Positions 46,055 through 56,793 of a stretch of DNA of 64,000 nt are shown piece by piece (position 1 is the first letter of the stretch; every line of letters starts with the position of its first letter). The notes beneath the pieces are model-generated. The model worked only from the letters and a program-made list of their open reading frames with translations, was not told the DNA's origin and did no database searches. Source of the stretch: Garcia nutans (lineage: Eukaryota; Streptophyta; Magnoliopsida; Malpighiales; Euphorbiaceae); assembly GCA_947685225.1 (NCBI GenBank), contig CANTUV010000003.1, positions 1,868,001-1,932,000 of the forward strand. Reading direction: 5' to 3'. A program made the translations under genes and the position numbers.

Positions 46055-47907
46055 TGTTGCGCTTAAATTAACACTATCACAAAGCGGCACTCGCAAGTAT
46101 ACGAGGCTATTGTAGTGACGGTGATCGCCCCAAGGTCGTTTCCCAAGGAAGGACTTGCATGTAATAGTTCGATTAACATGAAATGATAAACTCAATTGTG
46201 TGATTAGATTGGTGGATTATAATTAACCTTAGAAATGAAAATGAGTGATTTTATGCAAGAGAAATTCAATTATGGAATTGATGCCTAGGGTTGTAGGTCC
46301 ATTTAATCAAATGTTCAATTATCCGATTATCCATTAATATAACCTTGAATCTTAATTTGTTTCTTAAGATTAATTAGCCAATTATCAATTCACTAGTTCT
46401 CACATTTATGAATTAACAACAACCAATTATTTAACATTAGCAAATTAATAAACCCTAGAACTTATATTTCTAATTCATTCTTAGGGTAGTCAATTGCATA
46501 GTTCCAATATTAAATTTCTCCTCTCGGTCCGTCATTCAATATTAAGTAATCAATAGGTGGCCAATCTATCAATTTACCTTTAATTTCAATGCAATCAACA
46601 TATAACAAGGTATATCAATGGAATCATCAAATCAAATCATTTAATCAAATATACTACAACCCCAAGCATGAGTAAATTAGCTCATCATATGTTTTAAACA
46701 AATACTCATTTCAAAATAAACCAAATCAAAGTTATTCATTGCAGTATTAATGTTCTTGATACAACAACAACAAATAAGAAATGGATTAAAAGAAAGTGTT
46801 GGAAAACCCCCTTTTTGAAGATGCTAAAAATCGGACTCCTCGTCTCTTTCGTAGCTCCCTCTCGGTGTGTGATGATGAACTTCCAGCTCTCTTGAACAAA
46901 TGGCTCTCTTCTTGAAGGAGTGGATGATAGCTCTCTCAAGTTCTCAACTCTCCAATCAAGTCTCTTAAAACCCTAATCCTCAAGAACTAGTAACTCACTT
47001 CAAGACCAACAATTGTCCTTGCACTTGGTATGTGAAAAGAAATGGTGAATGAAGATGGTGAGAGTGTTGTCTTGCTCTCTCAAGCAAGAACCAAGGAAGA
47101 AGATGAAGAAGATGATGAAGAAGTGGCCGTGTGTAGAGAATGCCCACTAAAAATATATTCAATCCATTTTATTTTTCCCTCCATTCTCTTCCATTTTGAA
47201 TTTTTTAAGACACCATGATTGTTTGTTTCCCACTTTCTAATTTCTTATATGTTTCTTCCATAATTTCCTCCCACTTTTGACTCCTTTTTGTTCTTTTTGT
47301 CACCCACTAAAACACTACAGCTCACACCTCGTGCAAGCCAGCTAAGTGATCCAAGGTGACACGGCCAAGCCATTTGGAGCTTGGCCGTGTCTAGTGACTT
47401 TCTTTCTTGGGACACAGCCAAGCTTCTGGCCGTGTCCCATTCTGTGTGCTTTGTTTCTTATGAGACACGGCCAAGGACACGGTCTGTCATGTGACACGGC
47501 CAGTGTCCTGGCCGTGTCCAGTGAGGTTGTCTGTATCTGTTTCTTTCTTTTCTTTCTTTGCTTTCTTTGCTCTTTTGTTCCTTTGGAGAGACACGGCCAG
47601 TGGCTTGGCCGTGTCTCATGGCCGTGTTCACTTCTGGATTTGTTTCCTTGAGGGACACGGCCAAGCCATGTTAATCCTGGCCGTGTCTCATGCTTGTCCT
47701 GGTTCTTCTTCTTTTGATGAGGGACACGGCTAAGCCATGACAAGCTTGGCCGTGTCACTTGATTTTCTCACTTGATCAAAAGGCTCCATCGAATGTACTT
47801 CAACCTAAATCAACAACTTCAAACAAACTTAAGTACAAATTAACATGAAAATTAACTTAAAATCAACAAAAACATCAAAGAAAATATATACAAAATTGAT
47901 CTAAATA
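46055..47907 (-). repeat. 3' LTR of Athila-like element
   Basis: It is 1853 bp; the plus strand starts TGTTGCGCTTAAATTAAC. The inner end reads TATTTAGATC on the minus strand where the 5' LTR has TGTTTAGATC, so the terminal G is mutated. A GACACGGCC hairpin array spans about 47358-47753; its cleanest member has 13-bp arms (GACACGGCCAAGC and its complement) around an 8-nt loop at 47358-47391. It lacks about 15 bp present in the 5' LTR near 58509-58523. Confidence 0.92.
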
Positions 47908-49414
47908 ATTACCCCACACTTAATCCTTTGCTTGTCCCCAAGCAAAGTTAAAATAAAAACAAATAAAACACGATAAATATTGTCAAGTTCAAGAGTTATA
48001 AGAATGCATTAAGACTCCCATCTTATTAAATCCGCAATCATAATCGAATCAAGAATAATCGGTACTCAAGTAACTTAATGGTCAATCTATGCATACCAAA
48101 ATTGTCACTCCCTCACAAAACCTCTCAAGTGTTTAATTGGGTAGTGTTTAAGCTCTCAACATTCAATGAAAAATTAGGACTATAGGCTTGCTTATTAATC
48201 AAATCTCCACCACCTAATCACAATCAAGCATCAATCATAAGGTATTTTATTTGGTTGTAACGGGGCTAAGGAAAAGGTTTGACATTTGGGAGAGTGAGTT
48301 AGTTCATTTAGGTCAAGAGTACTTCAAGAGTGAAGTAAGCAATGTAGCATGATCAAGAATCCCATAATTAATCTCAATCGCTTAGCACTAAGCATTTATG
48401 TGCTTTTAAGGGATTCCATTTGTTTAATTTGCAAAGATGATTTCCAAACTCATTACAACCCTTCCGACAAGAACAACAACTATTATTTTGATTTTCATTA
48501 TTCAAAATTTTTTTTAGGGTATCCAACTAATTTAAAGCCCATTGAATTCAACCCCACACTTTATTCAACACTACACTCCATTAATGCTCTTGAAATGCTC
48601 TTGATCTAATGAACGGGTAAAGTTAAAATGTAATGGTTCAAGCCGATGGTGTTGTGAAAAAGAAAGAAGGGAAAATTGAAATAAGCTCAAAGTTGGCGAA
48701 CTAAGGTCGGATGTAAGGTTGGTCTTTTTAAGCCAAAATGGTTTTCCCTAAATTGCCTTAATCATATTGATGCCTAATTGAAATCTTTATGTAGTCTCAA
48801 AATGCATGTCAAAGCAAGTTCTAGTAATTCATCAATCAAAGATGTTCACACATAAAAAGAATGATAAGTTGATGGCTCAATTCCTCACTAGTTTAATGGC
48901 AATGCAAAGAATAACCATCAAAATTTACATTAAGTACTAACTCTAATCAATTCTCAAATTCATGCTTCAAAAATTCAAAAGTCATCTATCAACAATCTTA
49001 TAACAATTGAACTTATTAATATCCATCAAAATCAATTATAAAATAAAACACAAAACTTAACAAAACAAGAACACTTACGAAAATAACAAAACAAAAACAC
49101 TTACGAAAATAGACAATTTATATTCATGAACAAAAGGTTTAGCACACACCCCACACTTTAAGTTTTACATTGTCCTCAATGGAAACAATGATATTTAAAG
49201 TAAAAAGTTAAGATACAACCTGTTTTTCCATCGATCCTTTGTGATGCAAGTGCTACCTTTTCATCCACAAACAACCATTGTTCAAGAGCAAAATACAATA
49301 TATAAAATAAACACAATATAAAGAGTTAACATTAAAAACCATAACAACAAAAATATGAAATAACTATAAATAAGAAAATAACAAGTGTTTTCAAAAGGTT
49401 AGAGCTGATAGGAT
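47908..49414 (-). other. 3' spacer with three GTGTGGGG motifs
   Basis: This non-coding stretch lies between the accessory ORF and the 3' LTR. On the minus strand AAGTGTGGGG-type motifs lie at about 49160-49146, 48563-48551 and 47923-47911; the last adjoins the LTR and is the functional polypurine tract position. Spacing and motif match the non-autonomous array. Chance frames, for example around 48349-48609, were not called. Confidence 0.7.
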
Positions 49415-50542
49415 CTACGGCGATGGAGGATGGGATGATGATGCAGCTGATGGGTGGAGGCTCAGAATTTTAGCAAGGTTGCTGTTGATTAGGTCCATTT
49501 GTTCCATCACTGCAGCATGGTTACGGTCAATTTGTTCCATGGCTACAGCATGGTTACTGTCAACCTTGCTTTCCAATGCTTCAATCCTATTAAGAATCTC
49601 TTGATTGTTCAGGATTGGAGCATCTTCATCTAAATCTAGAGAATCCGAGTCAGAATCCTCCTCGACTCGTGCTCTCTTTTGACAGCCCTCCGGTACCTCA
49701 GGCTCAGCTGAACCCATAACATAAGCTCCTCCTTTTCTTGAAACCATGTGCATCTTCTCGAGGGTGGCAAGATCTAATGAATCACTCCCCGAGATCTTGG
49801 TCATCTGGCAATGGCTCGGGTCAAAATCATCAAGGAGTGCCATTGCTAAAATTGTAACTAATCCTCCGATGCAAATGGCACCCCTCTTTTTATTTGCCAC
49901 ACTGTCAAACACATCGGCTAACCAATAGCCGGTACAAACGGGTACAACATTGATAGCACAGTCTAAAAAATATAGTTCGCTTAGTTCTACAACCCCTGTG
50001 CTCTCTTTTCTTGCAAAGAATCCACATGACATAACCCAGTGTAAGTACCTTAGGACGGGATTTTTCAATTTCGTAGCTTTGGCCGATTTGGCCACATAAG
50101 TTCCCGAGCCCAAAGCTCCCCATGCGAACTGTTGTCTAAAACTCTTAGGCACACATTATTCCCCTTGTTGATGGAAACCAAATATATCGCTCAATTGCTC
50201 AATTTCAAGGACAAATGGTCTCCCAAGCAGTTTAAAATGTAACCTAATGCAATTTTTTTTGTCATTTCTTTCAACCTTAAGTGAGGTTAAAAATTCCAAT
50301 GTAAGCTCCTCAAATTGCAAAGGTTTAAGGGAAACAAATCTATCCAACCCAAGATTATGAACAAATCTATAAAAATTATCTCGAATATGAAGAGCATCGA
50401 GGGATTCTTCGTTAACATACCTCGTCGGAAAGAAACCCCAAGCGAGAAGAGTTGCTTTCCTTGGTGCTGACGATGATGAAGATGGAGCTGAAGGTGGAGG
50501 TCGCTTCCTTTTGTGGTGAGACACCATTTTTGTTCTTGTCAT
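49415..50542 (-). pseudogene. Athila accessory ORF (ATHILA ORF-1-like), one stop
   Basis: It begins MTRTKMVSHHKRKRPPPSAP, a basic, Pro/Ser-rich N-terminus. The globular domain follows: FVHNLGLDRFVSL, LTLEFLTSLKVERND, LHFKLLGRPF, LSDIFGFHQQGE, a single TAA at 50156-50158, then LRYLHWVMSCGFFARKE, LYFLDCAINVVPV and WLADVFDSV. An acidic EEDSDSDSLDLDEDA segment and a C-terminal coiled coil with three repeats of the type NHAVAMEQIDR complete it (about 375 codons). The pattern fits the ATHILA ORF-1 family. The same order of motifs is found in the Sirevirus accessory ORF at 3432-4829. No signal peptide or membrane helix is seen; the function is unknown. Confidence 0.8.
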
Positions 50543-51325
50543 TTTGATGATTTGGTGAAAATGAAGTTTTCAAAGTTTTAATTGCCTTTTAATGAGAAAA
50601 GAAGAGAAGTGGATGAGTTTAAATCAGTTTTGGTGAAGAAAAATGAAAGATTTCAAATGATTTTGAAGCTTGAAGATGGTGGCTATGGAGGTTTTGAAAG
50701 AGAGATCGAGAGAGAGAGAGAGAGAGGAGAGAAAAGGATTTAGGGATTAAAAATGACGAAAGGGGCTAAATTTGTAATTTAAACCTTTAAAATTTGGGTG
50801 ACACGGCCAAGCTTGGTGAAACTTGGCCGTGTCTGATGGTTTTTTGAGGGACACGGCCAGTGGCTTGGCCGTGTCCCTTGAACGTGTCCCTTACTGAATA
50901 AAAAAAAATTGTAAGCCAAATTGAGTGACACGGGGAGAGCTTGGCCGTGTCTGTGTGAAACGGCCAAGGACACGGCCAGGACCTCTGGTTGTGTCTGCCT
51001 CTGTGTCATTTGTGATTTTCTTGACACGGGCAAGGACACGGCCAGGACCTCTGGCCGTGTCTGCCACTGCCAAATTGGTTTTGAATTTTTTTTAATTGGT
51101 TTATTTGTGTCACCAAATCACAAAAATGCAATCTTCTTCTTGGTTTAACCCTGAAACACATTCAAGAAAAATAAAAACCGATCAAAGTACCCATTCCATT
51201 TTATTTAACTCAACATGAAATTAGAATTGCAAAATATAAAATTATAATTATGAAAAGAAATGCAAACCGATGGGTTGCCTCCCATTTAGCGCTTCTTTAA
51301 TGTCGTATAGCTGGACATTGTTGCA
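50543..51325 (-). promoter_or_regulatory. hairpin array and leader upstream of Athila accessory ORF
   Basis: Between integrase and the accessory ORF there is a GACACGGCC/GGCCGTGTC array (about 50799-51063, some ten motifs) like that in the element's own LTR. On the ORF side a CT-rich leader follows, including a (CT)n run at about 50705-50735. Its position matches the GCGACCG-bearing promoter of the Sirevirus accessory ORF. I see no clear TATA box, so promoter function is inferred from layout only. Confidence 0.5.
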
Positions 51326-54300
51326 TCATTCGTCAATGAACACCATGCTTTCCACCATTTTTGCAACTTTGATGTCTTCCAAGTAGGGCTTCACCCTTTG
51401 TCCATTGACCTTGAACATCTCGTTGGTTTTTAAATTAAGCAACTCAACAACCCCATAGGGGAATGTTTGAGTAACTTGAAAGGGTCCACTCCAACGTGAC
51501 TTCAATTTTCTGGGAAACAACCACATTCTTGAATTGAAGAGGAGGACTTTCATTCCCGGTTCAAAAGTCCTTCAAAGAATCATCCTATCATGAATAGCTT
51601 TGGTCTTTTCCTTGAAGATCTTCGAACTCTCATAGGCTTCATTCCGAAGCTCATCAAGCTCGGAAATTTGAAGCATTCTTTGCTCCCTTGCTTAACCTAA
51701 GTCCATATTCGTGGTCTTTATTGCCCAATAAGCCTTGTGCTCCAATTCCACCGGGAGGTGGCATGCCTTGCCAAAGACCAATATATAAGGACTCATTCCC
51801 AATGGGGCTTTATAAGCAGTCCTATAAGCCCATAATTCTTCTGAGAGTCAGATTGACCAGTCCTTCCGAGTTGTGCTCACTGTCTTTTCTAAAATCCCCT
51901 TGATCTGCTTGTTTGAAATCTCAGCTTGCCCGGATGTTTGGGGATGATATGGAGTCACCACTTTGCTTCGGATGCCCATCTTGATCATCAACTTTTCAAA
52001 CCATTTGTTGCAAAAATGGCTTCCTCTATCACTCACTATCGCCTTGGGGGTTCCAAACTTGCTCAAAATATTCTCCTCCACAAATTTTAACACAATGTTA
52101 GCATCATTGGTCCTAGTGGGGATTGCCTCAACCCACTTGGACACATAATCCACTGCTAGAAGAATATATTCAAAACCAAAGGATTTGGGAAATGGCCCCA
52201 TGAAATCAATTCCCCATACATCAAAAATATCAACCACAATAAAAATATTAAGGGGCATTTCATTCCGTTTGCTAATGTTTCCTACTTTTTGGCATTGATC
52301 ACATCTTATGCAAAAATGATAAGCATCCTTAAAAAGAGTAGGCCAATACAAACCGCTTTGAAGAATTTTCTCGGCGGTCTTTTTTCCTCCAAAATGTCCC
52401 CCGCAATACAAATTGTGGCAAAATTATAGCACTTGCCTTTGTTCCTCTTCCGGCACACATCTTCTTATCACTTCATCCCTACAAATTCTAAACAAGTAAG
52501 GCTCATCCCAAAAATAATACTTACATGTATGCAGGAATCTCTTCTTTGCCTGGAAGCTCAAATCCTTTCTCACTACACCACAAGAAAGATAATTAGCAAT
52601 ATCAGCATACCATGGTGCTTGAGTTAAGGAAAACAAGTGTTCATCCGGAAATTTTTCGAAAGCATTTTCACAAGCAATTTCAGCATTATTTTCACAAGAG
52701 TTAAGTCTAGAAAGATGGTCGGCTACCACATTCTCGCTTCCCTTCCTATCTTTGATTTCAACATCGAATTCTTGTAACATCAACACCCACCTAATGAGCC
52801 TAGGGTTAGCTTGTGGTTTGGTCAACAGGTATTTCAAGGCTGTATGATCAGAAAATACTATGACCTTAGAACCTATCAAGTAAGATCTAAATTTGTCTAG
52901 TGCAAATACCACAACTAACATTTCTCTCTCAGTGGTCGTGTAATTTACTTGTGCATCGTTTAAAGATAAACTTGCATAATAAATTACACACATCAACGTA
53001 TTCACTCTTTGGCCCAACACAACTCCAATGGCAAAATTCGATGCATCGCACATAATTTCAAATGGCAAATCCCAATTTGGGGCAACAATTATAGGGGCAG
53101 AAGTTAATTTTTCTTTCAAAATTTTAAAAGCTTCTAAACACTTTTCATAAAAAACAAATGGGACATCTTTTCCTAACAAATGACAAAAAGGACGTGAAAT
53201 TTTGGAAAAATCTTTTATAAACCTTCTATAAAATCCCGCATGTCCCAAAAAACTTCTAATTCCCTTAACTGATGTTGGTGGAGGTAGGTTCACAATTAAT
53301 TCAACTTTAGCTTTGTCTACCTCAATCCCTTCATGGGAAATAACATGCCCTAAAACAATTCCATGATCAACCATAAAGTGACTCTTTTCCCAACTCAATG
53401 TAAGATTACATTCAATACACCTCTTAAGTGCTAGAGTCAACTTTTCCAAACAATCATCAAAGGAATTACCAAAAACAGAAAAGTCATCCATGAATACCTC
53501 AATGCACTTGTCTAACATATCAGAAAATATGGAAAGCATACACCTTTGAAATGTTCCCGGTGCATTGCAAAGTCCGAATGGCATCCTTCAAAATGCAAAT
53601 GTCCCAAAGGGACAAGTAAATGTAGTCTTTGGTTGATCTTCCAATGCTATTGGGACTTGGTAATAACCTGAAAGACCATCAAGAAAACAGTAAAAAGAAT
53701 GTCCAGATAATCTATCAAGCATTTGATCAATAAATGGCAAAGGAAAGTGATCTTTCTTGGTGACTTTATTTAATTTCCTATAATCTATGCACATCCGCCA
53801 CCCAGTTTGTGTTCGAATTGGTACCAACTCTCCTTTATCATTTTGGACCACTGTCTGCCCTGTTTTCTTAGGCACAACATGAATGGGACTAACCCATTCA
53901 CTATCAGCAATAGGGTAAATTACCCCTTCATCCAGTAATTTAAGGACCTCCTTCTTAACAACCTCGCTCATGTTAAGGTTTAGCCTCCTTTGAGACTCTC
54001 TCACCAGTTTAGTCCCTTCCTCTAAGATAATCTTGTGCATGCACATAGAGGGACTAATACCCTTAATGTCACTCAACCCCCAACCTATAGCTTTCTTGAA
54101 TTTTTTCAACATCGTTACAAGCTTATCTTCTTCTTCACTGGTAAGGGTAGCAGAAATTATCACTGGTTGAGAATTATTCTCCCCAAGAAAAATATATTTC
54201 AAATGCTTGGGGAGTTCCTTAAGCTCAACCCCTTGTAGTTGAACTTGCTCTTCTTCAACTTCAAATTCTTCCTCAACACTCTCATCATCCAAAACGGAAT

Positions 54301-55009
54301 TGTCTTCTTTATCCACCTCATTGGAAATCTCTACTTCTTCTTGCAATTTTAGAGCCATTTCTAGCTTGTGTTTGCCATTTTCCTGCAAGAAAACTTCTTG
54401 GACAGCACTATCAGTAAGATCAATGAAAGAGCAATCTTCATATAAAGCACCAGTGGGAATGGGAGAAGTGTTAAAAATTGAAAATTCTACAGTTTGTCCC
54501 AAAATGGTCATGGTTAATTTTCCATTTTTAACATCAATTAAAGTGTTAGTTGTGGCCATAAAAGGCCTCCCTAATAAAATTGCATGTTCGGCATCTCGTG
54601 GGATTTCTCCCCCCGTGTCTAAGACAATGAAATCGACGGGTACAATTAAACCTTCTACCTTCACTAGAACATCTTCTATGATTCCCTTAGGATATCTAAG
54701 AGTTATATCTGCTAATTGTAAAACCATTTTGGTCGGTTTGAGTTCCCCTAGCTCTAGATTCAAATAAATTGAGTATGGCATCAAATTAATACTAGCTCCA
54801 AGATCACACATGCCAATAGTCTCTTTCCCATTCCCCATAGAGATTTTAACTATAAAGCTCCCATGATCTTTTAGTTTAGGAGGTAACTTATGTTGTAAAA
54901 CAGCACTTGTTACTTTCGAAACTATCACCTTCTCATCCAACTCATACCTTATCTTCTTAGTGTTAAGCTCTTTTAAGAATTTGGCATAAGATGGCATATT
55001 CTTTATCAC
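51326..55009 (-). pseudogene. pol: Athila-like pol: protease, RT, RNase H, integrase
   Basis: One frame runs the full length. Protease: CDLGASINLMP and AILLGRPF. RT: GWRMCIDYRKLNKVTKKDHF, then CFLDGLSGYYQVPI, MPFGLCNAPGTFQRCM and VFMDDFSVFG (catalytic MDD). RNase H: CDASNFAIGVVLGQ, TTTEREMLVVVFAL and VADHLSRL. Integrase: HFCIRCDQCQ zinc motif, WGIDFMGPFP, VSDRGSHF and PYHPQTSGQAEISNKQIK. The C-terminal part has KLKSRWSGPF. Stops: TGA at 53588-53590 within RT (Arg expected), TAA at 52424-52426 between RNase H and integrase, TGA at 51848-51850, and two more before 51553. Damage is mainly by nonsense substitution, so this copy was active not long ago. Confidence 0.92.
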
Positions 55010-55093
55010 TTCTAGTAAGGGTAGGTTGATACTTACTTCGAAAGCATGTTATAAATTTTAGAAAATTGCTTATCATGTTTTTTATTTTTTAAC

Positions 55094-56680
55094 CTACTGG
55101 GAAACGAAATTGGTGGTCTGTATGGATTTAGAGATTTGTGCAGCGTTGGTGCAACGGATGCCTCCTCTTTGTCCTAGCTCATTTGGTTCAGCTTCTTTTT
55201 CTTGCATTTCCTTGCCATTGCCTTGCATTGTACCTGCATCAAAGGAATTATCAATGTTATTATCACCGATTTTATTATCAAGTACCTTACCACTTCTCAA
55301 AATGGTGATTGCTTTGGCTTGCTCTGGTTGGCTTGGAAATTTCTCTTTTTGATTGGCTTGAAGTTGATTAGCCAATTGGCCCACTTGAGTTTCAACCTTC
55401 TTAAGCGATGCTTCTAAAGAGTCAAACCGCTTATTGTTCAATTCTTGATTTTGAGTGCTTACTTGAATGAAAGCATTCAAATTGTCTTCAAATGAAGGTT
55501 TCTTGACCTGCTCTTGATTTGAGGGTTGCCCTTGAAATTGGGGACCTCTGTGATATGGTTGGAAAGGTTGTTGAGGTGGAGTATGTTGTTGATTTTTCCA
55601 TGAAAAATTGGGGTGATTCCTCCAACCGGGGTTATAAGAATTTGAATATGGGTCATTCCTACCCCTTTGTTGGAACCCTTCAAAAGCAAAAGCTTGTTCT
55701 TACTCCTCTTGGAATGTATCAAAATTTGAGGGGCACACATTTGCTTGATGGCCTACAAGACCGCACGATGCGCATGACTCTTGGCTTGGTCCTGACAAGT
55801 TCCCCTTGGCATTCAACAATTTTACTTGTTTTGTCAGTTCTGCAATTTGCCTAGCCATTTCTGAGTTTGCACTTATCTCATGTGCTCCTCTTCTTCTTTC
55901 TCCAATGCTCTTTTGTTGGGAATTTGCCCCCAACATTTCGAATAATGCAACTGTTTCTGCAGCTGTTCTTTCACCCATTGCACCCCCTGTTGCATTATCC
56001 ATTGTGTTTTGACATTGTTGAGTTAGCCCATCATAGAAGAATTGATTGAGCAACTGTTGTGGATAGTAATGGTGAGGGCACTGAAATAATAATGATTTGA
56101 AGCTATCCCATGCCTTGTGAAACGGTTCTCCATCAAATTGGGTGAAAGTTGCAATACTTCCCCTAAGCTCCTTGGTCTTTTGATGTGAATAGAACTTTCC
56201 CATAAATTTGTTGTAGACTTCAGTCCATGTGGTTAAAGAATTCTCCGGTAGGGTCATTAACCACGCTTTTGCTCTGTCCTTCAAACTGTATGGGAAACAT
56301 CTCAGCTTGAGTTCATCTTTCGTTAGCGTTTGCAAAGGGAATGTATGCAATGTTGAATAAAAATCTCAAATGAAGTTGAGAGGATCTTCATTCGGCAGTC
56401 CGTGGAAGGATGGCAGCATACTATAGTGAGTATTTCTGAGTTCGTAGTTTCCTGCTGCGTTGCTCAACCGGATACAAGATGTGGTTACTCCGATGATCGG
56501 TCGAACAAACTCCTTCATGGGTGGCTCTTGTGCATCACCCATCTCTGTTTCTGTGTTCTCCTCAAATTGCTCGTCGGTATTTTCTCTTTCTTGCTCAAAA
56601 GGATTTGGTCTCTCGGATCTTGGAAGTCTATGGATGTTGTATATAAATGGAACAAGTTCGTTTCCTTGAGACCGTCATCC
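55094..56680 (-). pseudogene. gag: Athila-like gag
   Basis: The frame is open from about 56680. It reads ERPNPFEQERENTDEQFEEN, MKEFVRPIIG, LPSFHGLPNEDPLNFI, a TGA at about 56379 (Arg expected), then LKLRCFPYSLKDRAKAWL, the gag capsid domain (WTEVYNKFMGKFY, FHKAWDSFKSLL) and the zinc knuckle CASCGLVGHQANVC. A TAA lies at 55700-55702. The frame then resumes with NLNAFIQVSTQNQE and the helix FDSLEASLKKVETQVGQLA. It ends at 55094. Two compensating frameshifts between about 55110 and 55035 separate it from pol, which is in the same frame. The start codon is not certain. Confidence 0.88.
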
Positions 56681-56770
56681 GTGCATAAAGTACCTAAGCA
56701 ATTCAAAAAGAACACTTTAAACAATTTAACAAATAAATTAAAACAATCAAACTATCACAAAAATTGCCTT

Positions 56771-56787
56771 CCTCGGCAGCGGCGCCA
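56771..56787 (-). other. primer-binding site, tRNA-Asp type
   Basis: On the minus strand TGGCGCCGCTGCCGAGG follows the 5' LTR after six bases. It is the Athila-type PBS, complementary to tRNA-Asp. Confidence 0.9.
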
Positions 56788-56793
56788 AAAACT

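Noticed and set aside
48349..48609. 86-codon frame on the plus strand inside the Athila-like 3' spacer
   Set aside because: It is antisense to the element, in T/A-rich sequence, and matches the position of a spacer polypurine motif on the other strand.
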